This document shows positions 20,248-29,621 of a stretch of DNA of 40,041 nt, in pieces. The stretch is from Acidobacteriota bacterium (GTDB taxonomy: Bacteria > Acidobacteriota > Terriglobia > Bryobacterales > Bryobacteraceae). The notes below the pieces were generated by a model. The model saw only the letters and a program-made list of their open reading frames with translations, had not been told where the DNA came from and did no database searches. Position numbers and translations under genes: made by a program. Where the stretch lies: assembly GCA_016178155.1 (NCBI GenBank), contig JACOTZ010000223.1, forward strand, positions 1 through 40,041. The letters are read 5' to 3'. Each line of letters starts with the position of its first letter. Position 1 is the first letter of the stretch.

Positions 20248-22587
20248 ATGCAGCTAAATTACGCCTTCTTCGCGCTCGCTCTGAGTCTCGCGGCGGTTCA
20301 CACGCGGGCACTTGCGGCCGGTACAACGCCAGTTTTCCCAATCCCTCAAGAGCAGGAGATCCTGCAGGAGCGGGTCGCCCTCAACGGGCACACGCGGATT
20401 CTCGTCCCGGAAAAGGCCACCAGCGCTGACCTCCTGTTGGCGCGCTTTCTCTCTGGGGAACTGGCCGACCGCTATGGGTTGGGAGTGCCCGTGGAACGAG
20501 CGGCGAAATTACCAGCAGGTGGCACCTTCATCGCGATGGGTACGCTGCAGAACCCGCTTGTGCGCCAGTATTGTCTGTCGATCGGGTTGCAAGCGGATAC
20601 CGGCCGCCTGCCGGACGAGGGCTACCTCTTGCGCTCCGGCGCCGGTGCGATTGTCGTCGCGGGGAAGGACCAGCGCGGCGTCTTCTATGGTCTGCAAACG
20701 TTGCGGCAACTCATCGGCAAATCCGGCCGCAACGTCTACGCGCAGGGAGCGCGAATCCGCGATTGGCCCTACAAGCCGTTCCGCGGCATCCGGCTGTACG
20801 TTCCGGGCCGCGAAAATCTATCGTTTTTCAAGCGCTTCCTCCGCGACTTCATGGCGCTCTACAAATTCAACACGTTGATCGTCGAGGTGAACGGGACCAT
20901 GCGGCTGGACCGGCATCCGGAGGTGAACGCCGGCAGTATCGAGTTTGCCGAGATGATGCGTTCTACGCGGCGCAGCACTGTTATAGGTCCCAACGGCGTC
21001 GTGCAGGACTCGGCCCACCATGACGCGGCCGATGGCGGCGTGCTCGAAAAAAAGGAAGTGGCCGATCTGGTTGCTTATGCGCGCGAGCACCATATCGAAG
21101 TGATCCCCGAGATTCCTTCCCTGACCCACAGCTATTACCTGCTCACCCGGCATCGCGAACTGGCCGAGATCCAGGATGCCGAGTGGCCGGACACGTACTG
21201 CCCATCCAATCCGAAGGTCTACGATCTCCTGTTTGATGTCATTGATGAATACCTCGAGGTGATCAAGCCGCGCACCGTTCACATCGGCCACGATGAATGG
21301 CGCATGCCCATCAACGTGTGCGAGCGGTGCCGGGGCAAAGAGCCCGTGTCCCTGTTCGCGCAGGATGTCCAGCGGATTCATGGCCATCTTGCCAGGAAAG
21401 GCGTCCGTGCCGCGATTTACGGCGATACCTTTGTGGAGGAGGTGCGCGGCAAGGGCACGAAGGACCGTGTGACCGCGGCAGGGTTCCGCTACACGATGCC
21501 CGGCGCGCTCTCTCCCGAACAGGTCAGAAAGCTGATTCCGAAAGACATCATCATCTCCAACTGGTTTTGGACCGAGCAGTTGGGAGGCGTCAAGGTCGAC
21601 GACAAATTCGACAGGCTAGGTTTCCAGCAGGTCTACGGAAACATGGGACCATCGATCCCGCACTACCGCGAGCGCAGCCGGCGCGCGGGCGTGCTCGGCG
21701 GCGGGCCCTCCTCCTGGGTAGCCACAACGGAAGCGAACTTCGGAAAAGATTTCCTCTGGGAGTTCCTCGGCTGCGCGAACCTCCTGTGGTCGGAACATTG
21801 GCCCGACCGCAAGGAGCTGTTGCGGACGGTGCAAAGCCTCATGCCCGCGGTGCGCCGCAACCTGAGCGGCGTTGTCCCGCCCAGCGAGCAAGGCGATGAA
21901 GTTGCGCCGATCGCCATAAGTCGGAGATACAATCTGCCGGCATCGGGGAACATGCTCAAGATCGATCTTTCCGGCGTGGCGCCCGGAAAAGTCGCCGCCG
22001 GCGCCAAGATCTTTGAAATCGCCCAGCCTGGCGGGGCGACTGCCCTGGCTGTAGGTGTGGAGGGCGATAAGAAGGCCGCCCTGCCGCTGGCAAGCGAAGC
22101 GATCCATGTCGGGCAGGATGTCACCAGTCTGCTGTTTCTGCACGCCACGGCGCGGCCTGGGCGCAACGACGATGCTTACCGCCTGATTTACAATTTCGAC
22201 GACACGGCCGATTTGCTCGGCTGGTACGAGATCGTCTACGAAGACGGTTACGTCATGACGGCTCCGATCCGGTACGGCGTCAACATCCTCGAATGGAACT
22301 GGGACCGGACGAAGGCTCCTTACCTCGAAGTCACCGATTCGGGAGTCCGGGCGCCAGTCCCTTACGCCTACGCTGCCGATGCCGTGGCGGTAGGCTCCTC
22401 TGACAAGCCGGCGAGCTTCTTTGCTTTCGAATGGACGAATCCGCGGCTGGGGAAAGTAGTCAAAGAAGTCCGGCTGAAGGGGACGTCCGGTTTCCGTAAT
22501 TATCGGGGCCAACCTACCGGCGAAAACGCGATCATTCTTGCTGGCGTGAGCGCGGTGCGGGCACGGCCGCAGCCCGGAGTGAAATAG
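20248..22587 (+). CDS. Glycoside hydrolase family 20-like beta-N-acetylhexosaminidase
   Basis: Signal peptide MQLNYAFFALALSLAAVHTRALA; 'LPDEGYLLRSGAGAIVVAGKDQRGVFYGLQTLRQLI' (GH20 N-terminal domain style); catalytic 'TVHIGHDEWR' (HxGxDE). Confidence 0.8.
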   Translation: MQLNYAFFALALSLAAVHTRALAAGTTPVFPIPQEQEILQERVALNGHTRILVPEKATSADLLLARFLSGELADRYGLGVPVERAAKLPAGGTFIAMGTLQNPLVRQYCLSIGLQADTGRLPDEGYLLRSGAGAIVVAGKDQRGVFYGLQTLRQLIGKSGRNVYAQGARIRDWPYKPFRGIRLYVPGRENLSFFKRFLRDFMALYKFNTLIVEVNGTMRLDRHPEVNAGSIEFAEMMRSTRRSTVIGPNGVVQDSAHHDAADGGVLEKKEVADLVAYAREHHIEVIPEIPSLTHSYYLLTRHRELAEIQDAEWPDTYCPSNPKVYDLLFDVIDEYLEVIKPRTVHIGHDEWRMPINVCERCRGKEPVSLFAQDVQRIHGHLARKGVRAAIYGDTFVEEVRGKGTKDRVTAAGFRYTMPGALSPEQVRKLIPKDIIISNWFWTEQLGGVKVDDKFDRLGFQQVYGNMGPSIPHYRERSRRAGVLGGGPSSWVATTEANFGKDFLWEFLGCANLLWSEHWPDRKELLRTVQSLMPAVRRNLSGVVPPSEQGDEVAPIAISRRYNLPASGNMLKIDLSGVAPGKVAAGAKIFEIAQPGGATALAVGVEGDKKAALPLASEAIHVGQDVTSLLFLHATARPGRNDDAYRLIYNFDDTADLLGWYEIVYEDGYVMTAPIRYGVNILEWNWDRTKAPYLEVTDSGVRAPVPYAYAADAVAVGSSDKPASFFAFEWTNPRLGKVVKEVRLKGTSGFRNYRGQPTGENAIILAGVSAVRARPQPGVK

Positions 22588-22617
22588 ACCTGGAGGTCGC
22601 CAGAAGCAGTACAGTAG

Positions 22618-23603
22618 GTGGTCATGAAATATCTGGCGATTACGGCAACCGCTCTTCTGCTGTGTCTCTGGTTGCTGCGCGACCGGTTTCCTTCCCATCA
22701 CCGCGGCGGATGCGGACGCGGTGACCTGGGGCGCCACCGATCCCACCTGGTCTCCCGATGGCAGCCGTCTGGCCTTTTCGCTGTTCGGCAGCATTTGGGA
22801 GGCGCCTGCCGGCGGTGGAGAGGCGTCGCAGATTACCACTTCCTCCGGTTACCATGCGCATCCCCGCTGGTCGCCGCGGGGTGACAGGATCATCATTTAT
22901 CAGCGGCCGCCCGCCCGGGGGCGACATCCCGCACACCTCCGGCACTCTTAAAGTGGTCGACGTGGTAACGGGCGCGGAGCGCGATCTGCCCACTCCCGAT
23001 CCCACGGCCGGAACGCCGGCGTGGTCCCCGGACGGCGAAAGCGTCGTGTGCGGCTTGCAAGCGCAGAATAGGGGTTCCTTGCTGTACGAGATCCCGGTGG
23101 CGGGCGGCCCGGCGCGCCAACTGCAACACCGCCCCATGGCGTTGATGTGGGACCCTGGATCGAGACGGCCTGGGAAGCCGCGCAGGGCCGGATATTCTTC
23201 GTCGCGCGGCGCGGCGGGCCGCCGCAGCTCTGGAGCATGCCCGCGGGCGACCGGCGCGTGATGGTGCAGATGCAGCTTTCGAGCCCAGGCCGGGATCGTT
23301 CCGCATGGAAGAAGACGTAACCGTGAATGGCAGTTCGCGGCGCGCGTGAGCGGCCCCACCACGCGCGGCGTCACTGGGGGCGGCATTCCACGTGCGCACT
23401 CCGGCGCGATCTATATCGAAGCAGGCGGAGCGCCCACCCTGCTTAAGGAAGATGTCGAGTTGATGATCTCCTGGGTCGACCGGATCTGGGCGCTACTTGA
23501 GGAGCGCGACAATTTCGGGCCCGGCGATAATCGCGAGCGGGCGCGGAGGATGATCGCCGAGGCGCGGCAGCACTATGAGGCGAAACTAGCCAAGGCCCGT
23601 TGA
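22618..23603 (+). pseudogene. Degraded TolB/PD40 beta-propeller plus CehA/McbA-like metallohydrolase gene, multiple frameshifts and apparent internal deletion
   Basis: Fragments in alternating frames: MKYLAITATALLLCLWLLR; 'VTWGATDPTWSPDGSRLAFSLFGSIWEAPAGGGEASQIT'; 'LKVVDVVTGAERDLPTPDPTAGTPAWSPDGESVVCG'; 'WIETAWEAAQGRIFFVARRGGPPQLWSMPAGDRRVMVQMQ'; C-terminal 'SGAIYIEAGGAPTLLKEDVELMISWVDRIWALLEE'. Confidence 0.7.
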
Positions 23604-23608
23604 GTGGA

Positions 23609-25312
23609 TCATTCCACTTCAATACGGACCAGGATCGTCTCGTCCACTTTCTTGAGTGGCACCGATAACGCCCCCACCGCATTCTGGAGCCCGGTTTCGG
23701 GCGCATTGGAATAGGGATTGTAGGGTCTTACGGGCCACACCAGCCGCGCTCCCGCGTCGGTCCGCAGCGTCCAGCCGCGGTGGCGAATCCATCCGCCGAT
23801 CTTTTCGGGCCCAAGTTCCACGCCCCCTTCGCCCAACACGATTCTCGTGCCCGCTCCGGTTTCCAGCGGCTGCCCGGCCTTCAGACACAATTGCAGGTTC
23901 AGACTGGACTCGGCGCCGCCGCCTTTCGGGTGGATGACGAAGCGGAACTGCGCTTCCCGCGCCGAGGGCCGGGGCATTTCCAGCACGCTGAAAAAGGAAT
24001 TGTAGGCGAGCGCCAGCCGGTCCTCCTCGCCATCCATCCTGAGCCGTGTATTCAGCGGCATATGGAAAAGCTGGTCGCCGACCTTCTCCCAGAACGTAGC
24101 GAGTTCCGGCTGGCGCTTGGAATTGGCACCCGTGATGATCAGTCCCGGCTGGCGGTGAAACACGCTCAGGTGTCCCTGCCGGTCCAGCCGGAACCGGCTT
24201 GCCGATGATGCATCGATGATCCCCGAAAGAGCCACCACCCACGGGCCGGTCTTGCGAATGCCGGCCGGCACGGTCATCCGATGCATATAGTCTTCGCGAT
24301 CCTGCGGGATCGGCTCAGTGGCCCCTTCACGATAGTAGAGCGCATTCTGCGCCATGCGGCCGAGCGCCTCCAGCGACAGCCTGCCGGCCGGATATGAGTC
24401 CATGAGAAACTCCGAATAGCGCCGGCCTCCGGCGAAGTTGGAAAAGCCGAACTGCCCCCACGTTGTTTCGCTCCAGTAGCGATTCCGGTCGTTGTGTGTC
24501 TCCACGGGCACACCATCCGGATACGTGTAGTACTTGTGGAAGTCGGTGTTCCGGCGTAGCGCCTCGAGGGCCGCCTGGTCCCGGCTGTGTTCCCAATAAA
24601 GCGCTACTCCGGTAACCGTCAGGTAATCGTATCCTGTGGTCGGATACGAGAGGTTCTGTTCGCCCCAGAAGCCGTCGGGACTCTGTTCCTCCGCGGCGAA
24701 GCGATGCATCACTTGCGCGCCTGTGCTCTCCCAGGCCTTTTTTTCCAGCACCCGTCCGGCCAGGTACACAGTAGATGACCACAGTGAATAGTGATTGGGC
24801 GATGTGCCCAGGTACGGTCCGGCGTACCACGGGTAGTCCCGCCGTTTGGCGACTTCGCCGGCCAGCGGGGTCAGGTAATCGAGCAAGGCGCGGCGCCATC
24901 GGTCCCGCCGCTGCCTGTCAAGCTTCGGTTCGAGCACACGGAACGCATCCAGCCACATGTAGCTGTCGCGATGACGATCGAGCGCGGCGGCGAAGCGTCC
25001 CTGCTCCTGTTCGGCAGCCAACAGGTCACCGATGGCGAGGGCCGTTTCCAGGGTCTTGGAGTCCTGGTAGTGCCGGTTGGCGGGATGCGACTTCGAGTAG
25101 AGGACGGCCGCCATCAGAATCGCCGACGGAAAATGACGAAAGCCGCTGTAGGTCTCCAGTTTCTCCAGGCCGGACGCAGGTTCGGCCGCCAACCGCGCCT
25201 GCACCTGCGTCAATCCCGCGCCGACCAATTCGAAGTACTTGTCAGGCAATCTAGCCGCGGACAACCCACCTGCCAGGCAGAAGAGAGCCGCCATCAACCG
25301 TCTCAGTGTCAC
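23609..25312 (-). CDS. Uncharacterised secreted alpha/alpha-toroid-like protein, possibly carbohydrate-active
   Basis: Signal peptide; long open frame with aromatic/His-rich toroid-like segments 'RDSYMWLDAFRVLEPKLDR', 'YPWYAGPYLGTSPNHYSLWSSTVYLAGRVL'. Family not securely recognised. Confidence 0.6.
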   Translation of the reverse strand: MTLRRLMAALFCLAGGLSAARLPDKYFELVGAGLTQVQARLAAEPASGLEKLETYSGFRHFPSAILMAAVLYSKSHPANRHYQDSKTLETALAIGDLLAAEQEQGRFAAALDRHRDSYMWLDAFRVLEPKLDRQRRDRWRRALLDYLTPLAGEVAKRRDYPWYAGPYLGTSPNHYSLWSSTVYLAGRVLEKKAWESTGAQVMHRFAAEEQSPDGFWGEQNLSYPTTGYDYLTVTGVALYWEHSRDQAALEALRRNTDFHKYYTYPDGVPVETHNDRNRYWSETTWGQFGFSNFAGGRRYSEFLMDSYPAGRLSLEALGRMAQNALYYREGATEPIPQDREDYMHRMTVPAGIRKTGPWVVALSGIIDASSASRFRLDRQGHLSVFHRQPGLIITGANSKRQPELATFWEKVGDQLFHMPLNTRLRMDGEEDRLALAYNSFFSVLEMPRPSAREAQFRFVIHPKGGGAESSLNLQLCLKAGQPLETGAGTRIVLGEGGVELGPEKIGGWIRHRGWTLRTDAGARLVWPVRPYNPYSNAPETGLQNAVGALSVPLKKVDETILVRIEVE

Positions 25313-25456
25313 CTCTCCAATGTAAAGCGTCGCTGGTTCGCCGGCCAGCTCCCAACGTCCAGCCTTTTGGACAGACCCGCCAGATTCCCTTGCCCCTGTA
25401 GATCCGGGTGGCGCCTCCGCGTGCTATCGTTTGCGCACCGCTTGAGGACTTGAGCC

Positions 25457-27349
25457 ATGAAATCACGCACTACCCGCCGGCAGTGGATCGCGGGCGGGCT
25501 CTTCCCCCTGGTGGAGTGCCGTCCGTCCGCCGCATCCAGCCGTCCCAACATTTTGTGGATTACCTGCGAGGACATCAGCCCGATCCTCGGCTGTTATGGA
25601 GACCGCTACGCTCACACCCCGAACCTCGACCGCCTAGCTGCCGAGGGAACGCGCTACACGCGCGCTTTTTCGGCGGCCAGCGTTTGCGCCCCCGCCAGGT
25701 CGTCCCTGATCACCGGATTGCAGGCGAACACCCTGGGCACCATGCACCTCCGCGGCGTGGTCCCGCTCGCGCGCGGGATCAACTGCTTTCCGGCATATTT
25801 ACGCAGGGCGGGCTACTACTGCTCGAACAACGTGAAGCAGGATTACAATTTCACCGCTCCGGCCGACGCCTGGGACGAATCGAGCAAGACGGCTCACTGG
25901 CGCAACCGGAGATCGGGTCAGCCGTTTTTCGCCGTCTTTAACCTGACGGCGACCCATCAGGGGCAGATCCGCTACCCGCGGGAGGAATTCGAGCGCGTAT
26001 CGGCGAAAATGGCGCCGGAGGAACGCCACGACCCGGCGAAAGCGCCGCTGCCGCCTTACTACCCCGATACTCCGATGGTCCGGCTCAACATTGCCGAACT
26101 CTACACGCAGGCGACGGTCATGGACAAGCAGGCGGGGGATCTTCTCCAGCAACTCCAATCCGACGGGCTGGCCGGCGACACCGTCGTCTTCTTCTTCTCC
26201 GACCACGGCACCGGGTTGCCTCGCGACAAGCGCTGGCTGCACGATTCCGGCACACGCGTCCCGCTGTTGATCCGTTTTCCCGAAAAGTACGGCAGGATGG
26301 CGCCGGGCAAGCCCGGGTCGGCCACGGATCGTCTGGTAACCTTCCTCGATTTCGCCCCAACGGTCCTCAGTCTGGCCGGCATCGATCCCCCGGTCTATAT
26401 GCAGGGAAGCGCGTTCCTCGGGGAGCGGCCGGGCAAACCGCGCGACTACGCCATTGCCACGCGGGACCGCGTCGATGAGGTGCTCGAGATCAGCCGGGCG
26501 GTGCGCGACCTGCGCTATCACTACATCCGCAACTTCCTTCCCCATCGCCCGCGGATGCAGCACAGCCTCTACTCTGAGGTGGGACACGTACGGAAGGAAC
26601 TCCGCAGGCTCCACGCGGAGGGCAAGCTCAGCGGCGATCAGGCGTTTCTGTTGAATCCGGGCAAACCAGCCGAGGAACTCTACGACACGCAGGCCGACCC
26701 GCACGAAATCCGGAACCTGGCCGGCTCACCGGCTCACCAGGCGGTTCTCGAGCGCTTGCGGAAGGAATTGCGAACCTGGATGGTGAGAACCCGCGACACT
26801 GGGCTGCTACCGGAAGACGACATGATCCGCCGCGCCGAGGGCGGCTCACCCAAAGATATGCCCACCGCAAGCTATCCGGTGGAGAGGGTGTTTGATGCCG
26901 CGGACCTGGTAGGCCGGGGGCCGGCGCATGCCGTTAAGCTCCTGCAATTACTCTCGGACGGCGACAGCGCGGTGAGGTATTGGTCGGCCGTTGGGCTTAC
27001 GGCTCTCGGCAGCGGCGCGAAGCCCGCCGCGGAGGAGTTACGTAAAGCGCTGTCGGACGCCGCTCCGGCGGTTCGGATCGCCGCCGCGGAAGCCTTGGTC
27101 GTCGTGGGACAAGCGCCTGAGGCGATCGCCACGCTATCGAAATGCGTGCTCGATCCCGAGCCGCGCGTGGCTCTTCAGGCGGCCATCGCGCTCTGGTATC
27201 TGGGCGAGAAAGCCCGGTCGGCAGTGGAGACGATGCGCCAGGCGCTTGCGGTGGAAGGAGGGCCCAGCATCCAGCGAACGTACACAAGAGATGCCATCCG
27301 TAAGACGCTGTTGCGCCTCGATCCGGAAACGCCGGGAGTGAGAAGATGA
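25457..27349 (+). CDS. Sulfatase with C-terminal HEAT-like repeats
   Basis: 'PNILWITCEDISPILGCYGDRYAHTPNLDRLAAEGTRYTRAFSAASVCAPARSSLITG' with CxPxR formylglycine motif; 'FFFSDHGTGLPRDKRWLHDSGTRVPLLIRFP'; C-terminal HEAT-like 'SDAAPAVRIAAAEALVVVG'. Confidence 0.93.
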   Translation: MKSRTTRRQWIAGGLFPLVECRPSAASSRPNILWITCEDISPILGCYGDRYAHTPNLDRLAAEGTRYTRAFSAASVCAPARSSLITGLQANTLGTMHLRGVVPLARGINCFPAYLRRAGYYCSNNVKQDYNFTAPADAWDESSKTAHWRNRRSGQPFFAVFNLTATHQGQIRYPREEFERVSAKMAPEERHDPAKAPLPPYYPDTPMVRLNIAELYTQATVMDKQAGDLLQQLQSDGLAGDTVVFFFSDHGTGLPRDKRWLHDSGTRVPLLIRFPEKYGRMAPGKPGSATDRLVTFLDFAPTVLSLAGIDPPVYMQGSAFLGERPGKPRDYAIATRDRVDEVLEISRAVRDLRYHYIRNFLPHRPRMQHSLYSEVGHVRKELRRLHAEGKLSGDQAFLLNPGKPAEELYDTQADPHEIRNLAGSPAHQAVLERLRKELRTWMVRTRDTGLLPEDDMIRRAEGGSPKDMPTASYPVERVFDAADLVGRGPAHAVKLLQLLSDGDSAVRYWSAVGLTALGSGAKPAAEELRKALSDAAPAVRIAAAEALVVVGQAPEAIATLSKCVLDPEPRVALQAAIALWYLGEKARSAVETMRQALAVEGGPSIQRTYTRDAIRKTLLRLDPETPGVRR

Positions 27350-27702
27350 TGCCGACGCGCCAGACGGGATTGCTCCTAGTGTTTGTGCCGGTGGTTGCGG
27401 TTTTCGCCGCCGAGTTCCACGTTGCCGTGAACGGAGACGACCGGAACGACGGTTCCTCGTCGAGGCCGTTCAAAACGATCACCGCGGCAGCCCGCGCGGC
27501 GCAAGCCGGCGACACCATCACGGTACACGCCGGGACTTACCGGGAGCGCGTGACACCTCCGCGCGGCGGCGTGTGGCACGCTCGGCGCGGTTCGGTCCAC
27601 CCGTATCCGCCGGCAGCGTCTCGGCGCGACGTGACCAGATCCTCGCGGCGCCTGACAATGCCGACGCAGCCTGCCCGCAACTCCCGCACCGGCCTAGTCT
27701 AG
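27346..27702 (+). pseudogene. 5' fragment of a right-handed beta-helix protein (DUF1565-like), truncated
   Basis: ATGA overlap with sulfatase stop; 'FHVAVNGDDRNDGSSSRPFKTITAAARAAQAGDTITVHAGTYRERVTPPRGG' then loss of family-like sequence. Only ~75 residues retained. Confidence 0.65.
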
Positions 27703-29036
27703 GGGTGCATCCCGGCCTCGGCCGCCTCGCGCTCCAGCGGCGTCACCGGATCGATGAACGGCCAGATCAGCACCCCGAGCATATACACGCCCGCCATGGT
27801 GTAGAGAAACAGGTTCCAGTCGTTGCGGGTGTGATACAGAATGTAGCCGCCGATCGTGGGAGCAAAGATGCCCGCGAAGTTGCCGAACATGTTCATCGAG
27901 CCGGATAACGTGCCCGCATACTTGCCGCCCACATCCATGCAGGCCCCCCAAGCGCCGGGCATGACCAGGTCGTTGCAGAAACTCGCCATCCCCATCGCGA
28001 GCATCGCCCACAGCGGATCGCGGCTATGGATCGACACCACCAGGAACGACGAAGCCCCGAAGAACCCCAGGCAGGCCAGCAAACGCCGGCTGGTGCGTAC
28101 GCTCCCCAGCATCTGCGCCACGCGCGCCGATACGGTCCCGCAAAACAGCGATCCGAAGCCGCCGAACAGCAGCGGGAAAATCGCGTACTGTGCGCTCTGA
28201 GCCGCCGTCAGTCCCCGGCCCTCCTGAAGATACGTCGGCAGCCAGGTGATGTAGAAATACCAGGGATAGGACAGCAGGAAGTACTGCACCCACAAGAGAA
28301 TCACTGTGCGCGACCGGATCAGCTTCCCCCAAGGCACGTTCCTGTGTCCCGACGCCAGGCTCTCGGACCCTTCGAGCAGCGCCAGCTCGGCCGCGTTCAC
28401 CTTCTTGTTGTGGCGCGGGTTGTCCTTATACCAGACCGCGAAGCTCACGGCCCAGATCAGCCCTAGCGAACCAAAAGCGACGAATGCCCAGCGCCAGCTC
28501 ATGTAGCCGAAGACGAAAAGAAACAGAGGCGGGGTGAACGCTCCACCCCAGCGCGCGAACGTCCACATGATCCCCTGCGCGCGAACACGCTCCTCGTGCG
28601 GCAGCCAGGTTGTGAACGACTTGGTCAGCGTCGGAAAACAGCCGGCCTCGCCCGCGCCGAACAGGAAGCGGCAGGTGATCATCGACGTCAGACTCCACAT
28701 CCCGCCGGTCATGGCCGTGAAGGCCGACCACCAGAGCACGATCCGGATCAGAACCTTCCGCGGCCCGATCCAGTCGGCCAGCCAGCCGCTCGGGATTTCG
28801 AACAGCGCGTAAGCCAGGGCGAAGGCCGAGAAGACATAGCCCATTTCGCGCTTCCCGAATCCCAGGTCGCGCGAGATGTAGGGCGCTGCCTGCGAAATGG
28901 CGACGCGGTCGATATACGCCAGGATGGACAGGGTGACGGCAAAAACAATCACCCAGTAGCGGGTGTGGCTGGCCTTCTCGGCGGCCGCGCGGGCTTTGGT
29001 TTGCGCGAGCATGGCGGTCTTCACATCATAGGACAC
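27699..29036 (-). CDS. MFS transporter, ACS (anion:cation symporter)/hexuronate-like family
   Basis: Multi-TM protein; 'YIDRVAISQAAPYISRDLGFGKREMGYVFSAFALAYALFEIPSGWLADWIGPRKVLIRIVLWWSAFTAMTG', 'RFLFGAGEAGCFPTLTKSFTTWLPHEERVRAQGI'. Confidence 0.92.
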   Translation of the reverse strand: MSYDVKTAMLAQTKARAAAEKASHTRYWVIVFAVTLSILAYIDRVAISQAAPYISRDLGFGKREMGYVFSAFALAYALFEIPSGWLADWIGPRKVLIRIVLWWSAFTAMTGGMWSLTSMITCRFLFGAGEAGCFPTLTKSFTTWLPHEERVRAQGIMWTFARWGGAFTPPLFLFVFGYMSWRWAFVAFGSLGLIWAVSFAVWYKDNPRHNKKVNAAELALLEGSESLASGHRNVPWGKLIRSRTVILLWVQYFLLSYPWYFYITWLPTYLQEGRGLTAAQSAQYAIFPLLFGGFGSLFCGTVSARVAQMLGSVRTSRRLLACLGFFGASSFLVVSIHSRDPLWAMLAMGMASFCNDLVMPGAWGACMDVGGKYAGTLSGSMNMFGNFAGIFAPTIGGYILYHTRNDWNLFLYTMAGVYMLGVLIWPFIDPVTPLEREAAEAGMHP

Positions 29037-29040
29037 GTCT

Positions 29041-29157
29041 CTCAGCAGCCCGCGTCGGGCTCTCGATTCATCCGCTCCCAGGTAGTCCCGGCGCGGCGAT
29101 CACTGATAAGTCGGGAACCTCGTAGGAGTGGATCCGGGGGAGCGCCGAGCATCTCCA
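29041..29157 (-). repeat. Degenerate partial duplicate of the cutA 3' end
   Basis: 29041.. ctcagcagcccgcgtcgggctctcgattcatccgctccc...gggaacctcgtaggagtggatcc aligns with 29171.. ctcagccgtccgcgtcaagctctcgatccatccactcc...gggaacctgataggagtggatcc. Confidence 0.8.
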
Positions 29158-29171
29158 ACCGGACGCACCCC

Positions 29172-29498
29172 TCAGCCGTCCGCGTCAAGCTCTCGATCCA
29201 TCCACTCCAGGTAGCTGTGAGCGCCGGCGATCACCGGCACTGCGATCACTTCGGGAACCTGATAGGAGTGGATCCGACGGAGTGCGGCCTCCAGGCGCTC
29301 GAACCGGGAGCGAGTCGTCTTGATCAGCAGCGTCCACTCACCCGCTTCCTCGATCGCGCCCTGCCAGTGATAGATGCTGCGAACTCCCGGGATGATGTTC
29401 ACGCACGCGGCCAGCCGCTGCTCGACCAGCGCACGCGCGACCCGCTCCGCCTCCTCCCCGCTCGCACAGTTGCTGAAGACGACAATCTTATCGGTCAT
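29172..29498 (-). CDS. cutA: Divalent-cation tolerance protein CutA
   Basis: MTDKIVVFSNCASGEEAERVARALVEQRLAACVNIIPGVRSIYHWQGAIEEAGEWTLLIKTTRSRFERLEAALRRIHSYQVPEVIAVPVIAGAHSYLEWM: classic CutA. Confidence 0.96.
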   Translation of the reverse strand: MTDKIVVFSNCASGEEAERVARALVEQRLAACVNIIPGVRSIYHWQGAIEEAGEWTLLIKTTRSRFERLEAALRRIHSYQVPEVIAVPVIAGAHSYLEWMDRELDADG

Positions 29499-29621
29499 GA
29501 GCCCCTCCCCATCGGAAAAATCCGCCCCGGCAAATTTTTTTCCGTGAAACAGTGGATTCGGCGGCGAAACAGAAGTATAAACAAATGTAGTACCTTCGGC
29601 CGATCGCGGTTCAGCTCTCCG

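Noticed and set aside
21616-22839. 407-aa minus-strand ORF opposite GH20
   Set aside because: Antisense shadow frame without domain-like sequence.
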